A stretch of DNA of 64,000 bases from Lucifuga dentata (lineage: Eukaryota; Chordata; Actinopteri; Ophidiiformes; Bythitidae). Made by a program: the position numbers and the translations under genes. The notes under the pieces are model-generated. The model had not been told where the DNA came from, made no database searches, and worked only from the letters and a program-made list of their open reading frames with translations. This document shows positions 24,310 to 35,394 of this stretch, piece after piece (within the stretch, counting starts at the first letter, position 1; the number at the start of each line of letters is the position of its first letter). The stretch spans positions 248,001-312,000 of the forward strand of contig VXCM01000047.1 of NCBI GenBank assembly GCA_014773175.1, in the 5' to 3' direction.

Positions 24310-24640
24310 GCATGTAAATGTGTTTCCTGCTTGCAGATGAGCCAAATCAATCAAGCTGAAATAAAGAGATGCAGCTGTTGAGCATGTGTTAGATCCATTA
24401 CATAATGACAGAGCAGCGATTACAGATCTAATACGGGCAAAGCAATTACCTCAGCTTGATCAATATCACCTAATAACATCACATTCTCTCCACATATCAG
24501 AACAGACAACACAGCTGCGTATGACTCTGTGTTAGGTCGCCAAGCTGGTTTGCTGCACTAATTCAGTTAATTTGCTCATTAAATGTGCTAATATAACACA
24601 TGTAAGCACTGATAAGCACATTTGTGATACCTGTTATGAA
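24310..24640. promoter_or_regulatory. Candidate conserved enhancer with PBX and MEIS-type sites
   Basis: ATCAATCAA (24346-24354) equals the PBX consensus, and TAATGACAG (24403-24411) joins a homeodomain core to a MEIS/PREP TGACAG half-site 50 bp away. Further cores follow (ctaattcagttaatttgc near 24558). The block is free of repeats. PBX and MEIS act with HOX proteins in axial, limb and hindbrain enhancers; the link here is inference. Confidence 0.35.
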
Positions 24641-24924
24641 CATCTGCTTGGATTCCAGTTTACTTGACTTTGCACAAAGCAGAGCTGCTAAGCATTCACT
24701 GACTTTTCCAGTATGAGAAATAGAGTAAAATCTGCTATGATTTGCTTGCTATGTTTTTTTAATTTTCCCAGAAAGTAAGTGTTGAACATTGTTATAGTAT
24801 TATTATAATTATAGTATATATTGTTATAGTTACATATAGTATATAAGAAGTTTAGGTTCATGCCAAAAAGAAATTCATCTAGTAAGACAAACGCATCCTG
24901 AACAGCCCTGAATGTTTCATTTTT

Positions 24925-25050
24925 GTTTAACCCTTTAATTCTGTAGCATGTGGACATCGACACGTAACACATTTGAAATTACAGTAAAAGGGTAGCAAGC
25001 GAGTGTTTGGCCACCATTCTTGTTTGACAGTCTCCGGATGTTACAAGCTC
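24925..25050 (+). mobile_element. Relic of the ctttaaagg TIR element family
   Basis: The run of words ttctgtagcatgtggacatc, acacgtaacacatttgaaatta, gcaagcgagtgtttgg and caagctcaggcttaatgc parallels ttctgaaatatgtttacatc, acatgtaacacgttggaattta, gcaagtgactgtttgg and cagctcagacttgatgc at about 43035-43190. Order and orientation are the same. Ends are missing, so only an internal fragment survives. Confidence 0.6.
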
Positions 25051-25595
25051 AGGCTTAATGCAGCCAGCCAATCAGAAATCTAAAATGTAATTGATGTCCA
25101 TTATGCTACATGGCATGATAATCCAGTTAAATTATAATTTTCTAATTAATGATTCCCTAATTTCGCTTAAAAAAAAAAAAAAAAAATAGATTAATAACGG
25201 ATCCTCATGTTAACTTGACATCATTATTTCTAATGATTTTATTGAAAGACAGTGAATTATTGAATTGTTTACCAGCTATAGTCACTGGTCTTGTAATCAT
25301 TGTACACATTTACCACTGGTGCTTTTTCTATTGATACTGTAAAATGACATCGCTTGGCTTTGGTAAAACTTTTTTCCTAATAGTCATAGATCAGTAATCA
25401 CGTTCGTGCATTTTACATTGTGCATTAGCTTTATCTCTCTGTGTGCCACTACAAAGGTGTTTAAAGACAAATAACTGGCAAATACATTTTCCTGGTTTCA
25501 ATTCAAGTCTCAGCTAGGTTGAACAAATGTTATCTCTCATGATGAATGCAAAGAATGATGAACACTGAGGTCTCTCCTTGCTTAGTTTGCACTGC
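25051..25595. other. Non-coding stretch with short poly-A
   Basis: An A tract lies at about 25170-25186. Nothing else is recognised. Confidence 0.6.
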
Positions 25596-25599
25596 CTCT

Positions 25600-25870
25600 T
25601 AGTCTAGAACCATTCGCAAATCCACATCCAAGGAATACAGGTGTTGATTAATCCTCTCGACATTTTCACGCGGCATTCTTTCATTCATATTGACATTCCT
25701 GTGGACCCCTTGTGAGTGGTGGGGAAATGAAAGAGCCGCTGTGGTATTTTGGAAGCCCCACAGAAGTCAGACTTACACGGGCTAGCCACTGTGATGGCTG
25801 ACATGGAGTTCATGGCTCCCACTAGCCAAGTTCATGTCCCCAACTGCCTCAGATATGCACTCATAACAGC
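25600..25870. promoter_or_regulatory. Candidate conserved enhancer block
   Basis: Repeat-free block with TTGATTAATCC near 25647 (a bicoid/OTX-type TAATCC) and a gggctagccactgtgatgg stretch later on. Weakly supported; it rests on motif content and lack of repeats. Confidence 0.2.
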
Positions 25871-26017
25871 TGATATAGAACAAAATAAACTATCAAAGAA
25901 GGTCAGCCAGTGTGAGAGACAATAATGGAATGCCTTTATGAGCATAAGTTACCTCAACCTGATTAGTGATCATGTTCATGTAATACTATTTAATATTCTA
26001 CAACATTAGAGAAAAGT

Positions 26018-26038
26018 AAAAAAAAAAAAAAAAAAAAN
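26018..26038. repeat. Poly-A tract ending in N
   Basis: Twenty A then N at 26038, after which unrelated GC-richer sequence begins. Order and distance across this join are uncertain. Confidence 0.85.
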
Positions 26039-26215
26039 CCCTCTGAGCTGGACACGAACACAGCGGCGGTGGCGGTGGCGGCAGCGGCAGTGGAAAGGGA
26101 CAGTTTTATTGTGGTTATGTTCTCCAGCAGACGCTAATGAGTTGCATTACTCTACTGCAGCTCTGACGTGGTGTAAAGGCATTACACTGCAGTCGACTCC
26201 ACATGCAGCCAAGAA
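26039..26215. promoter_or_regulatory. GC-richer block with GGC/GGT repeat, possible regulatory element
   Basis: A short imperfect (GGC/GGT)n array at 26062-26094 is followed by repeat-free sequence with ACGCTAATGAG and GCATTAC words. The GGC array is unusual in this AT-rich window. No frame continues through it for long. Confidence 0.2.
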
Positions 26216-26466
26216 AAGAATTTCATGCTGGTGGTTCAGCCACAGATAAAGGCTTCTCTTCATTAAAATAAATAAATAAATAAACAGGAAAGATAATTAC
26301 ATGTCAACACAAAATTGACATGAGACTTTTTTTTTCTTGACTTGTGACTGCTCAGTTGTCCTCAGAATGTCAGATGGACAAAAGCTACTCACCAACTCAT
26401 TTCAAAGTTGAGTCATGTGCTGGAGGTGCAGTTTGACAGACTCCCTGCACATCAGTTACTGACCAG

Positions 26467-26467
<1 letters not shown>

Positions 26468-26509
<42 letters not shown>
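26468..26509. repeat. CA microsatellite
   Basis: About 20 CA units ending in a CACGCACA variant. Confidence 0.95.
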
Positions 26510-26681
26510 TAAAAAACAAGTTAAGAGAATAGCACATTAGCGAAACATGGCCCACCATGAAGCTGGATTGTTCTTTAGAATTTTGATTGATGGCATTTTT
26601 CTGTGAGAAAATTACATGCAGTTGCAGAGTATGATCTTGAAGGTGGAATACTATGTAAACAGGCATCTCTACTAAACAATG

Positions 26682-26701
26682 TTTTTTTTTTTTTTTTTTT
26701 T
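26682..26701. repeat. Poly-T tract
   Basis: Twenty T, uninterrupted. Confidence 0.85.
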
Positions 26702-27142
26702 GAGGGTCAGGTTGAGCATTTACTGGTGGAGCAGCGAGAGGAATCTTGGCTTCACTTATCTCGTGTGAGGAGTGTGGGGTACTTTCCTCCTGCTTGCCTC
26801 CATTTTTCCTCTATCTCTGGCACCAAACTTATCAAAATAATGTGCAGTAAGATCATTTTTGGCTTGCGCCTGACACACTGATATAAATTTCAATCTGACT
26901 CTCAGAAGTTTTCATTTTGCCAAGAGTGCAAAAAGAAGGGGATATATGTGTGTGTTGGGGGTGTACAGACATGTTGTGTGAACATAAGTTAAATTGTTAC
27001 CACAGGAAAGGAGGAGTTGGCGAGTAAATGTTGTTTTCAAACAACAGGGTTCAACAAACATTTTCACCCAGGAGTCAATCAGTAAACCAAACATTCTTAT
27101 ATGACTTACACAGCCAAAGTATTATCTACAGTCCCAGCTTGA

Positions 27143-27199
27143 GAATGATGATAATAAGGTTATTATTATTCCTTGGGATCATTATTATTATCATCATTC
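27143..27199. repeat. Inverted repeat, 15-bp perfect arms with AT-rich loop
   Basis: GAATGATGATAATAA (27143-27157) is matched exactly by TTATTATCATCATTC (27185-27199) across a 27-base loop rich in ATT triplets. It could extrude as a cruciform or fold as RNA. Confidence 0.7.
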
Positions 27200-28080
27200 C
27201 CACCTGCCGGGAAACACTCCAGTTCAGCTGAGAAATTATTATGGAAGTATTCAGGGACTTGGATCCAAACTCCCTCTGACATGATGCAGCTTTTATCAGC
27301 TCTCCACCGCTCAGAGGTGGAGACAGTGAAACCTGTGGCGGTGGCACTCGACTCTGGCTGGGGACGACTCTTCATGGCGTGCCATCGACACTTGGGTCCA
27401 GTTTGGCACCAGCTGAAGGAGCAGGAATCTTGAACCCTCATTACACCTCAGCCACTCTAATTACAACCTGCTCAAGAGCTGTTATCCTACACCTCCCAGT
27501 GACAATGACAGCGACTCCTCTTAGAGGCCCAGCCGGTTTTCTGTACCGAGGTCCACTGAGCAATACAACACCCCTTTAAATAAATGAAGGTACTGCTGGA
27601 AAGGACCTGTAGCACTTCCCAATTAATCTCTAAAACCTTTGATCTGTTTAAATACATTCACCTCTACGCAGCTGTTTATCAGGACAATAACCCTGTTTTC
27701 TCGTGAATTTTGATGAATTGACAATTACGGTGATGATTTTTGAATGCCGTATGATGATGAAATCGAGCTGAATTCTTTTTTGGCCCTTCGCTTGTTTTCA
27801 TGGGTGAGAAATCCATTTACACAACAGGCAGTGAATTCTGCTGTGAATGTGTTCCACGGTGTCCTATCACACACACACATGTTATTGTTTGAGATCCTGT
27901 GTTATGCTGACAAATCCTCTCGTGGCAGCAATCACCTAAGCGTCTTCCATGAAAGGGATGTACATATTCCTCCACTTATTTCAGAATTTATTGTGTTCAT
28001 CACTAATCCAAAGATGGGTTCCTCGTGTAATACCCACCATCTTATCATTCTTAGCACTCCAAGGGCTTGTTAGGCAAGAT
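27200..28080. promoter_or_regulatory. Repeat-poor block, candidate regulatory
   Basis: No mobile element. CCAATTAATC near 27619 and TTGACAATTACGG near 27718 are the best words. Long overlapping frames on both strands at 27166-27441 reflect few stop words and do not indicate a gene. Confidence 0.22.
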
Positions 28081-28119
28081 CCTGTAGACTGTAATTGTTT
28101 TGTCAGTTGATCCCATAGA

Positions 28120-28440
28120 GAACAGGAGATGGTGGAACATTATTTTGGCATCAATCATATTAATTATTGCAGATATATAAGAAGATAATGCAAAGATTGG
28201 TCCATTCAGGGGATAGAATATGCATCTATGTGAACACCGAGAAAATAATCATCGCTCTGAGAAGAACATATGCATTGTTTTGACGAACCATTGAGCTTTT
28301 GAGCCCAAGCAGCAGCTGCCTTCCGTATGGCTGAACCTAAACATATTACACAGCATAATGTTTTTATGGAAGTCCATATTAGCCTGCGCAGATCTTAAAA
28401 GGTTTACGAAGACCATTTAGCATCACGAGAGGGAAGCTTA
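28120..28440. promoter_or_regulatory. Candidate conserved enhancer block
   Basis: ATCAATCATATTAATTATTGC spread over 28150-28170, ATGCAAAG (28189-28196), AAATAATCATCG near 28231 and two ATATGCAT words lie in 200 bp. The mix of homeodomain, POU-like and PBX-like cores is typical of developmental enhancers. Not verified. Confidence 0.3.
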
Positions 28441-28686
28441 ACATGGCCACGTCAAGATAACATGCAAGCATCCGTGTTGTTTTCATTGGCTGTCAGCACA
28501 GATTTTACACTGGTTCCAAGGAAAAGAGGGCACATGTGCTTAAGATGCTCTTGCGAGGGCTGTCACGGCGTGAGAGCAGGGCTGAGTACGGGAGCTGCAA
28601 AAAATAGAACAAGAGAGACACAGAACGCCCCTATCCAAAAAGATGATGAGGAAGAATAGAGCAGAGTGGATAATTTGACTGGAGTC

Positions 28687-28709
28687 GGGGGGGGGGGNGG
28701 GGGGGGGGG
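28687..28709 (+). repeat. Poly-G tract broken by N at 28698
   Basis: Twenty-two G and one N. Sequencing often stalls at such tracts; it is also G-quadruplex capable. Confidence 0.85.
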
Positions 28710-29255
28710 AGATAATACGAGAGCAGTGTTTTATTTGATATGGCAGATATCTCTTCATCTGAGCCTCATTCAGTCTCTGCTGCTCTGAGAGGCGTGCAGG
28801 GCTGAGAGCGGTTGCTGCAGAAACTAGGTGGAGCTATTGCTTACATCTGCATCCACTGTGTTAGGAATCAGGGCCAGAAGCCGGGGGTGGGGGTACAATG
28901 TTTAGGAAATGAATGCAGTGCAGGGCCGGGTCACAGTCTAGAATAAGACCTCAGGGTCTAATGCTGTGAGCTGTGCACCTGTCACACAGGATCTAGAGAG
29001 TCTCAGACTTGAAGTGCAGCTTTAGGCCTGCGTGTTACTCTGAAGGAGGTTAAAATATGAGAAAGTATCTGCTCGGTTTACTCTTTCATTATCAAATCAG
29101 TGCTCCTTTACTCCCCTAAAGATGACACCCAACAGAAATTAATCTACAGGGAGATTGTGTTGCAGTAATGCTGAGTTGAAATTTGCAGACCAAATTAGTC
29201 TTTTTTCCTCTATCTCTCCCATCACCCATGCATCATAAAAGCAGGGTTTAGTGTG
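28710..29255. other. Non-coding stretch, nothing recognised
   Basis: Moderate GC, no repeat or exon supported. Confidence 0.55.
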
Positions 29256-29450
29256 AGATGAATAATCTTGCTGCAGCATGCCTCTCCTCTGCTGCTCCCC
29301 CTCACACCGTAATCGTCAGAAGGCGAGCCAGCTTAGTCAACCCTTTGCTACGGGCCAGGATAATAATTGCTGTATTAATTGGTGTTGTCCAGGCTAGGCA
29401 GAGTATAAGAGATCCCACTGGGGCTAATAATTAATGTTTTTTCATTCTCT
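29256..29450. promoter_or_regulatory. Candidate conserved enhancer block
   Basis: AGGATAATAATTGCTGTATTAATTGGTG at about 29357-29384 and GGGCTAATAATTAATG at about 29420-29435 give several overlapping TAAT/ATTA cores beside a CT microsatellite. Confidence 0.25.
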
Positions 29451-29488
29451 CCTCCTGCTCTACCTCCACCACCACCATCTCCTACATG

Positions 29489-29519
<31 letters not shown>

Positions 29520-29530
29520 CCTCCCTCCCC
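29489..29530. repeat. CT microsatellite grading into CCCT
   Basis: About 13 CT units followed by CCCTCCCTCC. Confidence 0.9.
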
Positions 29531-29788
29531 CTGAATCTGAATTGTAAGATGCTGACATCTCAGAAAAGTATTTTTAGATAAGGCAGTGGTCAATATGCTT
29601 ATGATGATTATTTAGGTTCTGTGATCCGGTGCTGCTAACAGACATGGATATCATGTATTCCCTGTGAGCAGGAATGAGGGGTCATTTATTTTCTGGCCTA
29701 AACTAAATTAGAAGTGCACTCATTAGAGTGTATATTCGCCAAGGCTGAACAAGCCAAGGCAAAATTTCTGTAGTTCTTATAAAATAGG

Positions 29789-29808
29789 TTTTTTTTTTTT
29801 TTTTTTTT
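29789..29808. repeat. Poly-T tract
   Basis: About 20 T beside the SINE-like fragment at 29855. It could be its antisense A-rich tail, but the distance argues against this. Confidence 0.75.
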
Positions 29809-29854
29809 AATTGATTCTACACTAAGGTGGGGAAATTAGTCCATTAAAATGTGC

Positions 29855-29942
29855 AAGGGCCAGGAACCAGCACAGGGCTTCAAACCCAGAACCTTCCCGA
29901 TGTGAAGCAACAGTGCTAACCACTGTGCCACCGTGATACCCT
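29855..29942 (-). mobile_element. tRNA-headed SINE-like repeat, 5' part
   Basis: On the minus strand it reads cacggtggcacagtggttagc, then ttgcttcacatcgggaaggttctgggtttgaagccc. The second half resembles a Pol III box B (GGTTCGAATCC) with one or two changes. This is the head of the same teleost family whose tail (ending in aaatggatggat) is at 63427-63735. Confidence 0.65.
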
Positions 29943-29992
29943 TAAGAGAAGAAATGATTATAATATAATAGGACTTGATTGATTTTATAGAT

Positions 29993-30021
29993 ATGTGTGT
30001 GTGTGTGTATATATATATATA
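29993..30021. repeat. GT/AT microsatellite
   Basis: GT units turning into AT units. Confidence 0.85.
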
Positions 30022-30226
30022 AATTGAATTTTATATTATTTTAATGGCAGTCAGTTACAAAATGTTAATGGCCGGATTGAGTAAAAGTAGATAATATCGT
30101 GCATTTGGTACAGTAAGTCATATGTAAGTGTGCACTATATTTTAGTTGTGTCTCACTTTAACAGATGGCTGCCGTGCCTGCCCCTCCTGGTGTGAACCTG
30201 CTTAAGTTTCCTGTCGAAGGCCAGTG

Positions 30227-30230
<4 letters not shown>

Positions 30231-30274
<44 letters not shown>
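30231..30274. repeat. GT microsatellite (22 units)
   Basis: Perfect TG dinucleotide array. Confidence 0.95.
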
Positions 30275-30276
<2 letters not shown>

Positions 30277-30576
30277 CAATTGCCAAAGAAGAGGAAAGCG
30301 TGTTATGAAAGGCATACAGGAGCTCCTGACAGTTTTATGCAGCCATCCACCTTCAGGAAACAGATAATTACAGGCTGCGTTATGAGCTGTAGTATCATGT
30401 CAGAAAGTACAGCGACTGCACAGGACTGAATGTGCCATTACAGCCTGGCTTCCAATAGTAAAATGATGATTACACTGTGTGATCCTTTTAATGACAATAT
30501 GGGGATTTTTTTTATTTTGCTCAGCTGGTATTTAGCACATATCTCAGTGTGGTGCTTTCAAATGCATCTCACAGTT

Positions 30577-30577
30577 N
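30577..30577. other. Single-base assembly gap
   Basis: One N in unique sequence, no flanking duplication seen. Confidence 0.9.
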
Positions 30578-30656
30578 TAATTTTGGAAGTAGTTTAGAAA
30601 ATAACCTAATAAGAGTCTCACAGGGGTATTTTCAAATACCAACCACACACTGTCAG

Positions 30657-30711
<55 letters not shown>

Positions 30712-30720
30712 TCCTTCCTT
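30657..30720. repeat. CTTT tetranucleotide microsatellite
   Basis: About 14 CTTT units ending in CCTTCCTT. Confidence 0.95.
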
Positions 30721-30789
30721 GGCTACAAGGATTAAAAGAAGAGGAAAATATTGAGTGGAAATGAAATGACCCTTCCATTTTTGGGGGCT

Positions 30790-31310
30790 TGATTGAAGGT
30801 CATTCAAACACGAGTACCTGCGCTGTGGAGATTAGGCAGCTCTGTATTAACACGCTTCATTACAAGTCATTTGAGGTCATATCTGCCATGTTACAGAGAC
30901 TGTCGCTTAAATGTCCTCCCCTGTTGTCCTCCACCGAGTCTATTTACTGTGCGCCTTAATTGTAGCCTCAGTCTTAATAAGACCCAAACCAACTGGAAAA
31001 AACAACTCCTCTGTAACGACGTGCAGAGGGAATTGGCCAAGCCGCAGCTTGGCTTTACAAACGGGCAGGGAATTAGGACGTTGTAGGGGCCCTACTTTAA
31101 CAGTCGTGACAGGGTTATTTGACCATCTGCTTTAATTACAGGTACTGACATACAAACTAATGCCTAGGTGTCACCCATGCGGAGATGCAAATTAGGTTCT
31201 ATTTGAGAGGAATCAGAGTGCCGCAAATCAAACTAATGGCATCAATTGGCCTCAGGCATCATGTGTAATCAGCTAAAGTGTTTGTGCTAATCAATTTCAT
31301 CAGTATTCTA
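30790..31310. promoter_or_regulatory. Candidate conserved enhancer with octamer site
   Basis: The POU octamer ATGCAAAT occurs at 31185-31192 and runs into TTAGG. TTTAATTACA (31131-31140), ATCAATTGGCC near 31240, GTAATCAGC near 31265 and GCTAATCAATTTC near 31287 add homeodomain and PBX-like cores. No repeat interrupts the block. Overlapping frames at 30793-31135 show no domain. Confidence 0.35.
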
Positions 31311-32795
31311 AATTTTTAATTTTAATTACTTAAATAAAAATTTAATAAATAAAAAATTCTGGGTAATTTTCCAACATTTTTGATATCAGTACTTCCTGTT
31401 CCTTCCAGTTCCTTAACAGTAGTTTTTTTCAATATAATTTTTATTTCAAGAAAATCTTTAGTTCAAAGTCAAATACTAATTTGAAATGTAAAAAAAAAGT
31501 CTTAAAAGTCCAAATTAAAAAAAAAAAAAAAAAAAAAGAAGCATTTACTCTTTGTACAAATCTGACACTGATGAGATACTTCGGTTTGAAAACTAGCTAT
31601 CAAATGACACAGTAAAAGTAAAATAAAGTAAAATTTCTGTACCTAACCCTATAATACCACATGGCTTTTTTTTCCTTTATCACATGCTTTCTTTCTCTGT
31701 TGCACACCTTTATTCATCTTGTAGGAGTCTATGTTGCATGAGAAACACTTGGCGCTACGTTACAAGTGTACACATGTAGACTCTCTAGGACAGAATGTTG
31801 CCACCATGGTTGGTATTTCAAAGGCAAAGGTTTATGAAGCCTGGAAGGCAAATTAAATGGCTGCATTCCCGACATGCCTTGTTTTGCAACACACTGGCAG
31901 TTAACTTAAATGGGAGCCTCGCGCTTGACGGAGTTCCCAGTTTTCAGTTTAAGTTGATCAGTTTCCTGGTTTCACTTGATCTCTGTCAGAGTTAAACTGC
32001 ATCCAGTTAGACTGACAGTTTTGGCCCCATAATGCACCTCTCTGCTATGAAGGCGAAGACTTTCTGGCGTTCCATCTTCAACATCTGCAGTGGGCTCGCA
32101 CCTCTGCAGAGGGCACGACACAAGGGAAGCCTACAGTATTTCTTTTCACTTTCTCACCCCTGCTCACCTCTGACTCATGGGTGTTACCACTGTGAACTAT
32201 CAGCTAATCAGCTTTCTGCACATATCTGCCTAACGTTGACAGTTTCACTGTTATTCTCTCTTCTTCGTAGTCCAAGTAGGTTGGACTGAACTCTGCGGCA
32301 ATTAAATCAAGCCATCATTAGTGGAACAGATTGTCTTTTCTTCCAGAGCCTCTGTCCTCAAGAAAAACAGGCCTGAGTGCCGACATATGATCCCTTCAAC
32401 TAACACAGCCCATCCTGACCAACTGATGGGAGGAATGGTAATCAGACAGGCAGTCACATGGACGACACATTATACTACCCATAGGATGGAAACTTCTTAG
32501 AACGCCAGAGTGGAATACAAAATGTGGCATTAGTTGCATAAAGTTACAGAAAATGAAAGCTATGTTAGCTAGGATTTAGCATACAGTAAATTATAGATAC
32601 GGATTAAAAAAGGCAACAAAAATAACAGCACGTTTGGCATTCTCCACAAAACTTAGAAATGTGATTGCTAGACTAACAGAGCAAGAAATCAAAAAGGCGT
32701 GTCTTGTGTTCTTGGCAAACGCTTCCTAATGGTGTGTTTTCATCCAAGCTAACGTCTGTTTTTGTGATCCCTTCCTACAGGAGCCCAGTGTTCTG
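31311..32795. other. Non-coding stretch with poly-A
   Basis: AT-rich start (31311-31540) with an A tract at about 31517-31537, then unique-looking sequence. The frames at 31795-31995 and 32032-32289 have no recognised domain. Confidence 0.6.
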
Positions 32796-32799
32796 TCAG

Positions 32800-33100
32800 C
32801 CGCCCAACCCAGGCAATAACTGTCATTAATTACTCTGATAAATTACCTCCAAAACAATGACGTGTTTAAATGGTCCAATTTAGCTCAAATCCTAAATGAG
32901 ATATTCCATCAAAAGGAAGCCGTTTCTCCCTTTTAGCTCGTTTAAAGAGGCATACCGCCTTCCTGAAAGCATTTTAAAGGTTATGATTTCCTCAGATGAT
33001 AAAGCAGTACCTTTTAATGAAATTCTAATTAGTAATTTCATGGACTTTGTTACTAAGCATATCTGATTAGTGCACATTTTCACAGCCCACTTTAATTAAG
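32800..33100. promoter_or_regulatory. Candidate conserved enhancer block
   Basis: ATTAATTAC (32825-32833) and the palindromic homeodomain dimer-like CTAATTAG (33025-33032), directly followed by TAATTTC, lie in a repeat-free 300-bp block. Paired-type and NKX/LHX homeodomains bind such cores. Inference only. Confidence 0.3.
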
Positions 33101-34060
33101 CACACTTACAGTACAGTTTCAAACATTTCCCACTTGAAGATGGAGCTTAGTGCATCAAAAAAACTTACTTTGTAAATACAAATGTTGCAATTTCCAGTTT
33201 TAATTAGATTAAATTTGAGTATAATTCTTCTTTTGTGCGTGTTTTGGAATTTTTTTCCAGTTCTTTTGCAGATGCCCTTGAAAAAGATGTAGTCATTTCT
33301 ACCTGCCAACATTTTGGATAATTAGTTAATATGATGACTACAGTCCATACAGGAAAAAAAAAAAAAAAAAAAAACAAAGAAAAAAATGGAACTGTATTCC
33401 AAGCATGAAATTTTGTTGCTTTTAAAATGAAAACACACAATAATACATAGCAGGAGCCATCATTGGTTGATCCCCAAATTATCTACTTTTTCAAGCAATA
33501 TGTACAACTTAATCATATTACACTTTTCTCAAGAAGGTTCTGTGTCTCCCGTCCCATTTTGTCAAAGTCAATTACATACTGCTGGCGTGCTGCGGTGCAG
33601 GAACTGTTGAGTAAAGAGCCCCAAGACATAATCTGATTTAACGTTCATTCAAATCGTTTTCCACTTTGAGATCTAATCCTGGTTTCATAATATGAACTCT
33701 GACCTTGAAGATCGACTGGACTGCAGTTGGTATTTAATGTTCATCATAGCTCAATGTGGGAGATTTCCCCTCATGCTGGAGTGCTTTTGACATGGCCTTC
33801 ACCCAGCTGCCCCATGGTGGGCCCCAGCGGACCCTCTCAGGTCCCTAACCACACAAGTGTTTCCACGGTGGCGAAACTGTTTCAGTCTGACTGACATCCC
33901 AGTGTTGAGGAACACAGTTATAAACGTGCACAAAGTGTGACAGACCACCTTGGCCCTACCTCCTCGCCCCATCTCTCCTTTTAAACATGGAGTCCACCCT
34001 GTCAAGTCACATGCCGGAGCCGTAATTTAGACTAATAATTACCAGACATCACCACAATGA
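33101..34060. other. Non-coding stretch with poly-A
   Basis: An A tract at 33354-33374 continues as A-rich acaaagaaaaaa. Nothing else is recognised. Confidence 0.6.
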
Positions 34061-34960
34061 AACATCAGTGTCTGAACTTCTTTGGACCAAACTGAATTTT
34101 AATACATTTGGAAAAGGTTGGCCCGAGGCAGGAACCCCGCACACTGGGAAAGGCAGCGAACATGTGGAAGCACTTTGGGAAGTGATAAATGATTTGAAAT
34201 CCACAGCGTCCCCGAAAATGGAAATTAGGGCGAACAGGTGTTAAATGGGAACCACTGGTGCATTTTGAACAGGGAAAGAAAACGTCCCAGGTCTTTGGGG
34301 CCAGATGTGACAGGGCTGGGCCAGGATGGGGAGGGCATTGGTGAGTGGTCATGGCCTGAGGTGTGTGATGTGTGGAGGCCCCATGTGCCTGACCTCCCCT
34401 CCACCAAATAACGGATCACTTGTGTCAGCTGTTCTGGGTGGGGGAAGGAAGCTCCTCCCCACATCCCTGCAAATCCACTGCAAGACAGCAATTCCCCTGC
34501 AACACATAAATAGCAGCATTATCAATTTAGCTTTAATTGGCCTTGTAGATAATATGTGTAAAGTCATTCTTTTGCTTTGATCTACTGTACATGTGAGGTA
34601 TTCCAGCTGAAGAAGATGATAATAGCAGCTTCAGTTCACACAATCGCATCACCTCTGGCATTATTGCTAATTTGTATGGGTGCCGTCTTTAACATGGTAA
34701 TTGCCATAAATTGGAGCTTTATTCACAGTGGGTCAGGAAATGGCCAAGTATAACAGCCATCAAGTGAAGACTAATTTTCCCACTGTTGCTTTACTCCAAC
34801 TGGAATTTTCAGGCCAAAGGAACTGGGCCATAACCTAAATGTCCATGATTTTGTTCACATCATGCCTGGGGTCTGTTCACCTTAGGGAGCCATTTTAAAT
34901 GTGATGAGTCATTTACATTGTCAGAGATAATGAATGAAAAACAGAACGGCAAATGTTACC
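34061..34960. promoter_or_regulatory. Candidate conserved enhancer cluster
   Basis: Long repeat-free block. Best words are CTTTAATTGGCC (near 34531), ATTATTGCTAATTTG (34660-34674), GGTAATTGCC (from 34696), an AP-1-like TGAGTCAT (34905-34912) and a MEIS-like TTGTCAG at about 34918. It may hold two or more elements, roughly 34061-34280 and 34490-34960. Confidence 0.3.
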
Positions 34961-35394
34961 GGCTTTTACTGAAAATAGCTCTGATTCGAGTAGGTAAGAG
35001 GAACGCAGGATCGGGTTTCATTGTTGGAGGGACAATAAGTTTTCCCTAATTTTGGACGGCCTCAATCTAAGCACTGACACAGCTGACGCACACCTCCTCT
35101 TCCAACCTCATATTTCCTTCTCACTCGCACACAACATACACACACGCTTGCACAGAGGATACACAGCATTCTCTGAGTTTGGTAAAAATGTCTTCTTCCT
35201 CTCTCCCTGTCAATCTCACTTTCACTATTGATTTTACGGAAAGTTTCTCAGACTCCGCTGAATTGTCCACTTGTTTTAGCTCGACCCTCTCAGATTGTTT
35301 TGTCCCAGCTGTCAAAACAAGTAGAGTCAATACAAAGCACGTTTTTTAGTCTCCAGTGATGTCAGCAATTTGCCACATATATTGCCTCAACCTG
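34961..35394. other. Non-coding stretch, nothing recognised
   Basis: No supported feature. Confidence 0.55.

Noticed and set aside
29855..29942. Possible tRNA gene
   Set aside because: Only a box-B-like word is present and no cloverleaf with acceptor stem can be drawn; it fits a SINE-like head better.
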